DNA from: Dactylosporangium vinaceum
GTDB lineage: Bacteria > Actinomycetota > Actinomycetes > Mycobacteriales > Micromonosporaceae
Direction of reading: 5' to 3'
DNA: 64,000 bases
NCBI RefSeq assembly: GCF_019904175.1
Contig: NZ_CP061913.1
Coordinates: 5,952,001 to 6,016,000, forward strand
The notes under the pieces are model-generated. The model was given only the letters and a program-made list of their open reading frames with translations, made no database searches and was not told the origin of the DNA. Positions 40,642 to 47,611 of this stretch are shown here, piece after piece. The position numbers were made by a program, and so were the translations under genes. Positions within the stretch are counted from its first letter, which is position 1, and the number at the start of each line of letters is the position of its first letter.

Positions 40642-42344
40642 CCGTGCACCACGACGGGTCGGCCCTGTACGTGCCCGACCAGAACCCGCGGCTCGGCTCC
40701 AACGTAGACGTCTGGCTGCGCACGGCCCGGTCGGTGTCGTCGGTCCACGTCCGGTCCGTCGAGGACGGCGAGCCGCGCTTCACCCGGGCGACCGGCGAGC
40801 GGCGCGGCGGCGAACTGTGGTGGCGGGCGAGCGTGCTGGTGCGCAACCCCGTCACCCGCTACCGGTTCCTCGTCGACGGGGACTGGTACACCGTGCTCGG
40901 GCGGTTCGGCCACGACGTGCCGGACGACACCGACTTCCGCCTCGTCGCCTTCCCCGCGCCGGCGCCGTGGACCCGGGAGGCGATCGTCTACCAGATCTTC
41001 CCGGACCGCTTCGCCCGCTCGGCGACCGCACCGGCGACCCCGGACTGGGCGGTGCGCTGCGAATGGGACGAGCCGGTGGCCGGGCGCGGGCGGGACGCGT
41101 CGCGGCAGTGGTACGGCGGTGACCTCGACGGCATCGCCCGGCGCCTGGACCACATCCAGGACCTCGGGGCCGACACGGTGTACCTCACGCCGTTCTTCCC
41201 GGCCCGCTCCAACCACCGCTACGACGCCGTCGCCTTCGACCGGGTCGACCCGCTGCTCGGCGGCGACCGGGCCCTGCGCCGGCTGTCCGACGCCCTGCAC
41301 ACCCGGGGCATGCGGCTCGTCGGCGACCTGACCACGAACCACACAGGCATCGAGCACCCGTGGTTCGACGAGCCGGACCTGTACTACATGACTGGCGACG
41401 GCGGCTACGAGTCCTGGCTCGGGGTGCCGTCCCTGCCGAAGCTCAACTGGCACTCGGCGCGGCTGCGGGCCCGGTTCGTCACCGACACCGACTCGATCGC
41501 CCGGCGGTGGCTGCGCTACCTGGACGGGTGGCGCATCGACGTGGCCAACATGACCGGCCGCCGGGCCGCCGACGACCTGGCCCTGGAGGTGTCGCGGCTG
41601 CTCGCCGACGCGGTGCGCGGGACCCGGCCCGACGCCCTGCTGGTGGCCGAGCACGCGCACGGCGCCGGCGCCGACCTCGACGCCGGCGGCTGGCCGGGCA
41701 CCATGAACTACGCCGGCTTCACCCGTCCGCTGTGGACCTGGCTGCGCGGCGACGACCTGGCCCTGCCGGACTTCCTCGGCGTCCCCGGCCCCGTGCCGCG
41801 CCGCGACGGCCACGCGTTCGTCGCCACCGTGCGCGCGATGATGGCGACGATGTCGTGGCGGTCCTGGACGCACTCCTGGAACCTCCTGGGCAGCCACGAC
41901 ACCGCCCGCATCCGCACCGTCGTCGGCTCGGCGCAGCGGATGGAGGTCGCGGCCGGGCTGCTGGCCACCCTCCCGGGCGTGCCGATGGTGTTCGCCGGCG
42001 ACGAGTTCGGGCTGACCGGGTCCACCGGGGAGGAGTCCCGCACGCCGATGCCCTGGCGCCGGGCCGAACCGCCGCTGCCCTGGTACGCCCGGCTGCTCGC
42101 CCTGCGCCGCAAGCACGCGGCGCTGCGCGGCGGTGGCCTGCGCTTCGCCCACGTCGACGCCGACGCGATCGCGTTCTGGCGCGAGACGGCCGACGAGCGG
42201 CTGCTGATCCTGGCCCGCCGCGCCGGCGGCCGTCCCGTGGCGCTGCCGATCGCGGAGGCGACGAACCTCTACGGCGGCGCGCCCTGGAGCGGCGTCCTGC
42301 CGGCCGACGGGCCCACGTTCCAGATCTGGTCCGTCCCCGCGTAG
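40638..42344 (+). CDS. GH13 maltodextrin hydrolase with CBM34-like N-terminal domain
   Basis: 568 residues without a signal peptide. An N-terminal beta-sandwich (about 1-110; LGSNVDVWLRTARSVSSVHV, RYRFLVDGDWYTV) resembles CBM34 of neopullulanase/cyclomaltodextrinase-type enzymes. The catalytic barrel has DLTTNHTGIEHPWF, nucleophile Asp in DGWRIDVANM, acid/base Glu in LLVAEHAH and the third Asp in LLGSHDTARI. It is likely to hydrolyse imported maltodextrins in the cytoplasm. It overlaps the malG-type gene by 4 bases and closes the import operon. It is distinct from the glucosidase encoded on the other side of the repressor gene. Confidence 0.9.
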   Translation: MTVHHDGSALYVPDQNPRLGSNVDVWLRTARSVSSVHVRSVEDGEPRFTRATGERRGGELWWRASVLVRNPVTRYRFLVDGDWYTVLGRFGHDVPDDTDFRLVAFPAPAPWTREAIVYQIFPDRFARSATAPATPDWAVRCEWDEPVAGRGRDASRQWYGGDLDGIARRLDHIQDLGADTVYLTPFFPARSNHRYDAVAFDRVDPLLGGDRALRRLSDALHTRGMRLVGDLTTNHTGIEHPWFDEPDLYYMTGDGGYESWLGVPSLPKLNWHSARLRARFVTDTDSIARRWLRYLDGWRIDVANMTGRRAADDLALEVSRLLADAVRGTRPDALLVAEHAHGAGADLDAGGWPGTMNYAGFTRPLWTWLRGDDLALPDFLGVPGPVPRRDGHAFVATVRAMMATMSWRSWTHSWNLLGSHDTARIRTVVGSAQRMEVAAGLLATLPGVPMVFAGDEFGLTGSTGEESRTPMPWRRAEPPLPWYARLLALRRKHAALRGGGLRFAHVDADAIAFWRETADERLLILARRAGGRPVALPIAEATNLYGGAPWSGVLPADGPTFQIWSVPA

Positions 42345-42368
42345 ACCGTTGTTGTCGTACCCACCCGC

Positions 42369-42374
42369 TAGTCT
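42369..42374 (+). promoter_or_regulatory. -10 box of the transglutaminase-like gene
   Basis: TAGTCT ends exactly 6 bases before the ATG at 42381. It is flanked by the inverted pair CCCGC / GCGGG. No convincing -35 and no ribosome binding site are visible. Confidence 0.45.
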
Positions 42375-42380
42375 GCGGGC

Positions 42381-43205
42381 ATGGATGAGGTCTCGTGCTA
42401 CCTGCGGCAGACCGCGATCACCGACCCCGGGCCGCTCAGCGGGCTCCCCGCCGATCCGGGGGCCCTGGCGAGGATCGTCGGCGGTGTGCTCATCCACCGC
42501 GACTGGGCCTGGAAGTGGGGCGTCCAGCTGCCCGACGAACGCCGGGACGAGGCCAACCTGCGCTTCGTCCCGGCGATGCGGGCCAGGCTCGGCTCCCTGC
42601 GGGAGCGCCCGGCGGATCAGCGCGTCGCCGGGACCTGCCGCGACTTCGCGGTGCTGCTGGTGGCGCTGCTGCGGGCGGCCGGGGTCCCGGCCCGGGCGCG
42701 GGCCGGGTTCGCGGGCTACTTCACGCCCGGCTTCTACGACGACCACTGGGTGACCGAGGTCTGGTCCGAGGACCGCGGCTGGTATCTGGTCGACGCCCAG
42801 GTGGCGAGCGCCGAGCCGGGCGCCTACGGCACCGGCGGCCTCGACCCGCTCGACGTGCCCCGCGACGGCTTCCTGGTCGGCGGGCAGGCGTGGCGGGAGT
42901 GCCGGTCGGGGCAGCGTGACCCGAAGACGGTGGGGACGAGCGCGGCCGGCCTGACCGGGCTGTGGGAGGTGCAGGGCAACGTGATCCGCGACCTGGCCGC
43001 ACTGGGCGGGGTCGAGGCGCTCCCGTGGGACAACTGGGGCCTGATCCCGGTGCACTACGACGAGCTGCCCGAGGCGGACCGGTCCCTGCTCGACCGGCTG
43101 GCGGCGGTGAGCGCGGCGGGCGGCCCCCGGCACCTGGCGCTGGAGGCCCTCCAGCTGGACCCGCGGCTGCCGGTGCCCGACGAGCTCAGCCGGCCACGGG
43201 GGTGA
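42381..43205 (+). CDS. Transglutaminase-like domain protein
   Basis: 274 residues, no signal peptide. The papain-like transglutaminase triad is visible: Cys86 in GTCRDFAVLLVALLRAAG, His122 in FYDDHWVTEVW and Asp138 in WYLVDAQV. Outside this core (about 75-150) there is no known domain. Bacterial members act as proteases, amidases or unknown transferases. A TAGTCT -10 box lies 6 bases before the ATG. The last 20 bases overlap the convergent MFS gene. Confidence 0.85.
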   Translation: MDEVSCYLRQTAITDPGPLSGLPADPGALARIVGGVLIHRDWAWKWGVQLPDERRDEANLRFVPAMRARLGSLRERPADQRVAGTCRDFAVLLVALLRAAGVPARARAGFAGYFTPGFYDDHWVTEVWSEDRGWYLVDAQVASAEPGAYGTGGLDPLDVPRDGFLVGGQAWRECRSGQRDPKTVGTSAAGLTGLWEVQGNVIRDLAALGGVEALPWDNWGLIPVHYDELPEADRSLLDRLAAVSAAGGPRHLALEALQLDPRLPVPDELSRPRG

Positions 43206-44655
43206 GCTCGGCGTCGGCGCCGGTGCTCGCCGGGCCCGGCTCGACGTGCTCGCGCCGCTCGCCCGCCGGAGTCCTGTCGCGGCGGTGGCGGGGGATGAGC
43301 AGGGAGACCGCGGCGGCCACGGCGGCGACGGCGGCCAGGGCGACGAACGCCGACGTGTATGCGGACTCGGTGGGCAGGCCGTCGGCGCGCAGGTCGCTGG
43401 TGACGATCGAGCTGACGACCGCGGTGCCGATCGAGGCGCCGATGGTGCGGATGTTGGCGTTCATGCCGCTCGCCGCGCCCGTCTGGGCCTGCGGGACGGC
43501 GTGGACGATGAGTGCGGTCATGGAGGAGTACGCCAGGCCGATGCCGACGCCGAAGCACGCGGCGGCGGTGGCGACCTCCCACGGGTGGCGGTGGGCGAAG
43601 GCGAACGCCGCCGTCGACAGGGTGGCCAGGAGCGAGCCGGCGATCACCTGGGCCCGGCTGCTGAACCAGGCCGCCATCGGGCCGGAGAGCATGCCCGCGA
43701 CCGCCATGGTGGCCAGCATCGGGACCATGAGCAGGCCGGCCTGGCCGACAGTGGAGCCGAAGCCGTAGCCGGTGGAGCGGGGAATCTGCATGAACTGCGG
43801 CAGGAAGGCGTAGACGCCGAACATCCCGGCGCCGAAGAGCAGGGCCACGATGTTCGTGGTCCACACCGCGGGGCGGCGCATCATGCGCATGTCGATAAGC
43901 GGGTTGCCGGAGCGCACCTCGACCGCCACCCACGCCGCGGCCAGCACCGCGGCCGCCGCGAGCAGCGCGATCGTGAGCGGCGACGACCAGCCCCACGCGT
44001 TGCCCTTGCTCAGCGGCAGCAGCAGTGCGACAAGCCAGGCCGAGAGCAGGACCGCGGCCGCCCAGCTGACCCGGCCGCGGGTCCGCGACGGCGACGGCGG
44101 GACGAAGCGCCAGGCGAGCAGGCCGGTCACGGCGACGACGCCGAGGGGGATCCAGAACAGCCAGCGCCAGTTCAGGGCGGCCACGACCGGGCCGGCCAGG
44201 ACGATGCCGAGGCCGCCACCGAGCGCGATCACGGCCGACATGGCGCCCACGGCGGACACGACCCGCCCGGGCGGGAACTCGTCGCGGATGATGCCGAACG
44301 AGAGCGGGAACAGCGCGCCGCCGAGGCCCTGGATGACCCGGGCGACGATCAGGACGGCGATGTTCGGGGCGAGCGCGGCGAGCAGGCAGCCGGCGGCGAT
44401 GGCCGCGAGCGCGGCGAGCAGCGTGCGCTCCTTGCCGATCATGTCGCCGATGCGGCCCATGAGCGGCGTGGCGACCGACGCGGCGAGCAGCCACGCGGTC
44501 AGCACCCACGTCACGGTGCCGGCGGACGTGTGCAGGTCGCGCTGCATGACCGGCAGCACCGGGCTGACGAGCGACTGCAGCATGGAGAACGCCGCGGTCG
44601 ACGCGGCCAGGACGCCGAACGTCAGCCGGGACGACGACCGAGAAACTTGAGGCAT
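43186..44655 (-). CDS. MFS transporter, DHA2 family
   Basis: 489 residues, about 14 membrane helices. The DHA2 pattern is visible in MLQSLVSPVLPVMQRDL, TWVLTAWLLAASVATPLMGRIGDMIGKERTL and the motif C region RVIQGLGGALFPLSFGIIRDEFP. The C-terminal cytoplasmic tail is long and polar (after RHRRDRT). It probably exports drugs or metabolites. It is divergent from a MarR gene, and its promoter carries a palindrome between -35 and -10. The ATG at 44655 has a perfect GAGGCATGCCTC palindrome around it and no usable ribosome binding site spacing, so it is probably leaderless. The 3' end overlaps the transglutaminase gene. Confidence 0.92.
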   Translation of the reverse strand: MPQVSRSSSRLTFGVLAASTAAFSMLQSLVSPVLPVMQRDLHTSAGTVTWVLTAWLLAASVATPLMGRIGDMIGKERTLLAALAAIAAGCLLAALAPNIAVLIVARVIQGLGGALFPLSFGIIRDEFPPGRVVSAVGAMSAVIALGGGLGIVLAGPVVAALNWRWLFWIPLGVVAVTGLLAWRFVPPSPSRTRGRVSWAAAVLLSAWLVALLLPLSKGNAWGWSSPLTIALLAAAAVLAAAWVAVEVRSGNPLIDMRMMRRPAVWTTNIVALLFGAGMFGVYAFLPQFMQIPRSTGYGFGSTVGQAGLLMVPMLATMAVAGMLSGPMAAWFSSRAQVIAGSLLATLSTAAFAFAHRHPWEVATAAACFGVGIGLAYSSMTALIVHAVPQAQTGAASGMNANIRTIGASIGTAVVSSIVTSDLRADGLPTESAYTSAFVALAAVAAVAAAVSLLIPRHRRDRTPAGERREHVEPGPASTGADAELTPVAG

Positions 44656-44689
44656 GCCTCCACAATAGCGGAGGCAGCCCTCCGGTCAA
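44649..44689 (-). promoter_or_regulatory. Promoter and palindromic operators of the MFS transporter gene
   Basis: Minus strand: TTGACC (44689-44684), 16 bases, TATTGT (44667-44662), then 6 bases to the ATG. The spacer is filled by a palindrome with arms CGGAGG and CCTCCG separated by four bases (44669-44684). A second perfect palindrome, GAGGCATGCCTC (44649-44660), covers the start codon. Both share the GAGGC/GCCTC-like half-site, suggesting two binding positions for one regulator. Confidence 0.6.
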
Positions 44690-44722
44690 CTGGACCCACC
44701 GTGACGGGCATCGCATCGGACA

Positions 44723-44750
44723 ACTACGTAGGCTTCCTACGTAGTACGGT
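44723..44750 (+). promoter_or_regulatory. MarR operator (23-base perfect palindrome) and promoter
   Basis: Arms ACTACGTAGG (44723-44732) and CCTACGTAGT (44736-44745), separated by CTT, are perfectly complementary. The -10 TACGGT (44745-44750) begins on the last base of the palindrome, and the GTG of the MarR gene starts 7 bases after it. Binding here would block the promoter completely. This is the strongest symmetry element in the window. Confidence 0.7.
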
Positions 44751-44756
44751 GACGGC

Positions 44757-45191
44757 GTGCCCGATCCCGCCGCGTCCCAGGCCGCCGACGACCTCGTGGC
44801 GCTGTTCCGGCGGCTGCGGGCCCGGCTGCGGCGCGTCCCGTCGGGCTCGCTCACCCCGTCCCAGGCCGCCGTGCTGCTGCGGCTGCACCGCGACGGCGCC
44901 TCCTCCACGACGGTCCTGGCGCTGGCCGAGGGCGTCCGCTCCCAGTCCATGACCGCGACCCTCAACGCCCTCGGCGATCTCGGCCTCATCGAGCGGGCCG
45001 CCGACCCCGAGGACGGGCGCCGGCAGCTCATCACGCTCAGCCCGGCCGGCCGGGCCCGAGCCCTGGCCGACCGGCAGGAGCGGCACGCCTGGCTGGCCGC
45101 GGAGCTCGACCGCCGCTTCACCCCGGCCGAGCTGGCGACAATCGCCGAGGCCCTGACGCTCCTGACCCGGCTGGACGACCCCGGCCGGTAG
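44757..45191 (+). CDS. MarR family transcriptional regulator
   Basis: 144 residues. The winged helix covers about residues 30-95: LTPSQAAVLLRLHRDGASSTTVLALAEGVRSQSMTATLNALGDLGLIERAADPEDGRRQLITLS. It is divergent from an MFS pump and downstream of a perfect palindrome, the usual MarR autoregulation layout. The GTG at 44757 follows a TACGGT -10 box by 6 bases with no ribosome binding site, so it is probably leaderless. An isochorismatase-like gene follows after 33 bases and may be in the same transcript. Confidence 0.9.
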   Translation: MPDPAASQAADDLVALFRRLRARLRRVPSGSLTPSQAAVLLRLHRDGASSTTVLALAEGVRSQSMTATLNALGDLGLIERAADPEDGRRQLITLSPAGRARALADRQERHAWLAAELDRRFTPAELATIAEALTLLTRLDDPGR

Positions 45192-45224
45192 CGACCACCC
45201 CCGACCAGCAGTGAGGATCCCCGG

Positions 45225-45785
45225 ATGACCGAGCCCCGCCCCGTCCTGCTCGCCATGGACTTCCAGCACGCGATCATCGATCGCGGCACCGGCCACGCCG
45301 CCCTCGCCAACGTCAACCGGGCCATCGCCGCCGCCCGGGCCGGCGGCATCCCGGTGATGTTCGTCCGGGTCGCCTTCCGCCCCGGCTACCCCGAGGTGTC
45401 CCCGGCCAACGCCGTCTTCGGGCGGCTCCGGGCGGCCGGCGACACCATGACCGAGGCCGGCCCCGGCACGCAGCTGCACGCCGGCCTCGACGTCCGCGAG
45501 GGCGACCCGGTGATCGTGAAGCGCCGGGTGAGCGCCTTCAGCGGCAGCGACCTCGAGGTGCTGCTCCGCGCGGCCGGCGCCGGCCACCTGATCCTGGCCG
45601 GCCTGTCCACCAGCGGCGTGGTCCTGTCCACCGTCCGGCAGGCGGCCGACCTCGACTTCGCCCTGACCGTCCTGGCCGACGCCTGCGCCGACGCCGACGA
45701 GGAGGTCCACCGCGTCCTCGTCGAGAAGGTCTTCCCGCGCCAGGCCACGGTGCTCACGACCGACGAGTGGACGAAAACCCTCTGA
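45225..45785 (+). CDS. Isochorismatase-like (cysteine hydrolase fold) protein lacking the Cys
   Basis: 186 residues of the isochorismatase/nicotinamidase fold. The catalytic Asp12 (LAMDFQ) and Lys99 (VIVKRR) are present. The usual nucleophile Cys in the strand GxxTxxCVxxT is replaced: the protein reads GLSTSGVVLST, with Val132 at that position. Together with KVFPRQATVLTT and ADACADADEEVHR this resembles a cluster of actinobacterial proteins that share the change. It may be an isochorismatase-type enzyme that does not need Cys, or a non-nucleophilic hydrolase. It lies just downstream of MarR and could belong to that regulon. Confidence 0.82.
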   Translation: MTEPRPVLLAMDFQHAIIDRGTGHAALANVNRAIAAARAGGIPVMFVRVAFRPGYPEVSPANAVFGRLRAAGDTMTEAGPGTQLHAGLDVREGDPVIVKRRVSAFSGSDLEVLLRAAGAGHLILAGLSTSGVVLSTVRQAADLDFALTVLADACADADEEVHRVLVEKVFPRQATVLTTDEWTKTL

Positions 45786-45825
45786 CGGGCCGGAACCGCC
45801 GCCGCCACGGCCGCGTCTGAGGGGC

Positions 45826-46386
45826 ATGATGCGACGGGGTTTGCCGGCGGTGCTGGTGGGTGTCCTGGTGCTGGGCGGCTGCGCGCGGGGCCCGGCCGCC
45901 CCCGCCGCCGGTCCGGCGGTGTCCGTGGCGGGGGACCGGCCCTCCGCGGCCCGGGAGCCCGCCGGAGTCGAGGAGGCCGAGGTCTACACGGCCGTCCTGC
46001 GGCAGTACCTCGGCAGCCGCAGCGACAACTCCTTCTCGGTCAACGGCTTCGCCACGACCTACGTGGTCGCGCGGGCCAACGGCGGCGAGCCGCTCGCCGA
46101 CGACACCCGCCGCCGGATCGCCGCCGCGCTGGCCGCCGTGACCGAGGTCCGCTTCGTCGCCACCCGCGACGAGGTGATCCAGGTCCGCGACGGCTGCCCG
46201 CAGGCCCCGGCGGGCAGCATCGTGATCACCCTCGGCGCCGTCGCCGGCGACGACCGCGAGGTCCAGGTCCCCGTCAACGGGTTCGTCGCCTGCCTCGGCG
46301 CCACCTGGCTGACCTACGTCGTCCACAACGGCGACGGCGCGGGCTGGACGGTCACCGGCACCACGGGCGAACGGTCGATCGCCTGA
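45826..46386 (+). CDS. Lipoprotein of unknown function
   Basis: 186 residues. The N-terminus MMRRGLPAVLVGVLVLGGC has the lipobox VLGGC, so the mature protein is lipid-anchored. After a Pro/Ala-rich linker (to about 45) a small domain follows with YTAVLRQYLGSRSDNSFSV and RIAAALAAVTEVRFVATRDEV, ending in a paired-Cys region (GCPQAP, FVACLG). Function unknown. A GC-rich hairpin follows the stop codon. Confidence 0.78.
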   Translation: MMRRGLPAVLVGVLVLGGCARGPAAPAAGPAVSVAGDRPSAAREPAGVEEAEVYTAVLRQYLGSRSDNSFSVNGFATTYVVARANGGEPLADDTRRRIAAALAAVTEVRFVATRDEVIQVRDGCPQAPAGSIVITLGAVAGDDREVQVPVNGFVACLGATWLTYVVHNGDGAGWTVTGTTGERSIA

Positions 46387-46432
46387 ATCCGCTCAGATTT
46401 CCGGTCCCGTCAGGCGGACCGTCCGTGCGGGC

Positions 46433-46478
46433 GGCGGCGCCCGCGAGAGCGCTCTCCCGCTCCCGGCGCGGCGCCGCC
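46433..46478. terminator. Possible hairpin terminator
   Basis: GGCGGCGCC (46433-46441) and GGCGCCGCC (46470-46478) can pair over nine bases, with a GAGAGCGCTCTC palindrome (46445-46456) in the loop. The stem is strong but has no U-run, so intrinsic termination is only a possibility. It could also be a replication- or transcription-pausing element. Confidence 0.4.
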
Positions 46479-46506
46479 TGCGAGTGCTCTGACCTGGACT
46501 GATGGC

Positions 46507-46544
46507 GTCGCACATCCATGTGCGACATTGCGTTGTGAACGCAA
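46507..46544. promoter_or_regulatory. Two adjacent perfect palindromes
   Basis: GTCGCACAT (46507-46515) and ATGTGCGAC (46518-46526) form a 9-base-arm repeat with a 2-base gap. One base later TTGCGTT (46528-46534) and AACGCAA (46538-46544) form a 7-base-arm repeat with gap GTG. Both are perfect. They lie about 150-180 bases upstream of the roadblock genes, as two operators or hairpins; no promoter motif was fixed relative to them. Confidence 0.5.
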
Positions 46545-46690
46545 CAGACGACACAGCGCTACCAGGACATCGGCTGGCAGGACAGGTAGCACTTGGCCGA
46601 GTGTCTGAAAGATGTGACGAAACGTGTGCTGAGCGATCATCGTGTGTCAGGCTCGGGCGCGGCCCACATGTTTTCACCGCGGAGGCAGGC

Positions 46691-47065
46691 TTGACCAGCA
46701 ATCTTGACGTCGCGCTCAAGAGCGCGATGAACATCGACGGCGCGATCGCCGTCGCGCTCGTGGACTACACCAGCGGCATGACCCTGGGCACCCTCGGCGG
46801 AGGGCCCGACTTCGACATCACCGTGGCCGCGGCCGGCAACACGGACGTCGTGCGGGCCAAGCTCCGGACCATCGAGATGCTCGGGCTGCCGGACCGGGTC
46901 GAGGACATCCTCATCACCCTCGACCACCAGTACCACATCATCCGTCCCCTGGGCTCCATCGGCGGCCGGGGCCTCTTCCTCTACCTCGCCCTGGTGAAGA
47001 CCCGCGCGAACCTCGCGCTGGCCCGCCACCAGCTGCGCGGGATCGAAGAGAGCCTCGAGCTGTGA
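46691..47065 (+). CDS. Roadblock/LC7-type protein 1
   Basis: 124 residues. The fold is the small roadblock/LC7 alpha-beta platform: MTSNLDVALKSAMNIDGAIAVALVDYTSGM (helix 1 and strand pair), then TLGGGPDFDITVAAAGNTDVVRAKLRTIEMLGL and GLFLYLALVKTRANLALARHQLRGIEESL. Roadblock proteins dimerise and regulate small GTPases or kinase complexes, as MglB does in Myxococcus and CvnB in Streptomyces. The TTG at 46691 is preceded by GGAGG at 5 bases; an internal start is possible but would remove helix 1. It overlaps the second roadblock gene by 4 bases (GTGA). Confidence 0.78.
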   Translation: MTSNLDVALKSAMNIDGAIAVALVDYTSGMTLGTLGGGPDFDITVAAAGNTDVVRAKLRTIEMLGLPDRVEDILITLDHQYHIIRPLGSIGGRGLFLYLALVKTRANLALARHQLRGIEESLEL

Positions 47066-47550
47066 CCTACTTCGGCACTGCCTCACCCCCGGCGGCGGAC
47101 GGGCTCCCGTCCCGCCGCGGCGGTGGGGAGCAGGGCTGGTCCCCGGCGCCGAGATTCGGCACCACGATCGATCCGATGGCCGCCGCGCTCGCGGCGGTCC
47201 GCTCGGAGCTCGCGGACCTGCGCCTGCGGGTGCCGGGCGTGCGTGGAGCGGCCGTCGGCGGGGTCGACGGCCTGCTCATCACCCACGACCTGCCACCCGG
47301 CCTGGAGCCGGCGGACCTGGCGGCGCTGGCCGCGACCACCTACGGTCTGGGCCGCCAGACCGCGATGGTGCTCGGGCAGAGCCCGTTCCGCGACGCCACC
47401 CTGCGCAGCGAGGGCGGATACTTCACGGTGTACTCCGTCAACCCGAGCACGCTGCTGTCGGTGCTCGGCGACGACGGCATCAACGTGGCCCGGCTGCACC
47501 TCGAGGCCCGCCCGGCCGTGGCCCGCCTCGCCGCGCTCCTGCCCCAGTAA
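47062..47550 (+). CDS. Roadblock/LC7-type protein 2
   Basis: 162 residues. A polar N-terminal tail (about 1-38) precedes a roadblock-like domain (about 39-160): AAALAAVRSELADLRLRVPGVRGAAVGGVDGLLITHDL, then ALAATTYGLGRQTAMVLGQ, GGYFTVYSVNPSTLLSVLG and ARLHLEARPAVARLAALL. This resembles CvnB/MglB partners of small GTPases. The two roadblock genes are fused by overlap into one operon, which suggests a heterodimer. No GTPase gene lies within the window. Confidence 0.75.
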   Translation: MTYFGTASPPAADGLPSRRGGGEQGWSPAPRFGTTIDPMAAALAAVRSELADLRLRVPGVRGAAVGGVDGLLITHDLPPGLEPADLAALAATTYGLGRQTAMVLGQSPFRDATLRSEGGYFTVYSVNPSTLLSVLGDDGINVARLHLEARPAVARLAALLPQ

Positions 47551-47611
47551 AAAACCACATACGGCGGATTGGCTCCGGCGCGGCCCGCCCGGGCCGGGGA
47601 AAGATCAGGCC

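Larger units (their letters stand above)
46387..46690. other. 304-base intergenic region rich in inverted repeats
   Basis: No coding potential that I can support. It holds a strong GC-rich hairpin near its start and two tandem perfect palindromes at 46507-46544, listed separately. From about 46600 to 46680 the base composition falls well below the surrounding G/C. It ends at the ribosome binding site (GGAGG) of the roadblock gene. Confidence 0.6.
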
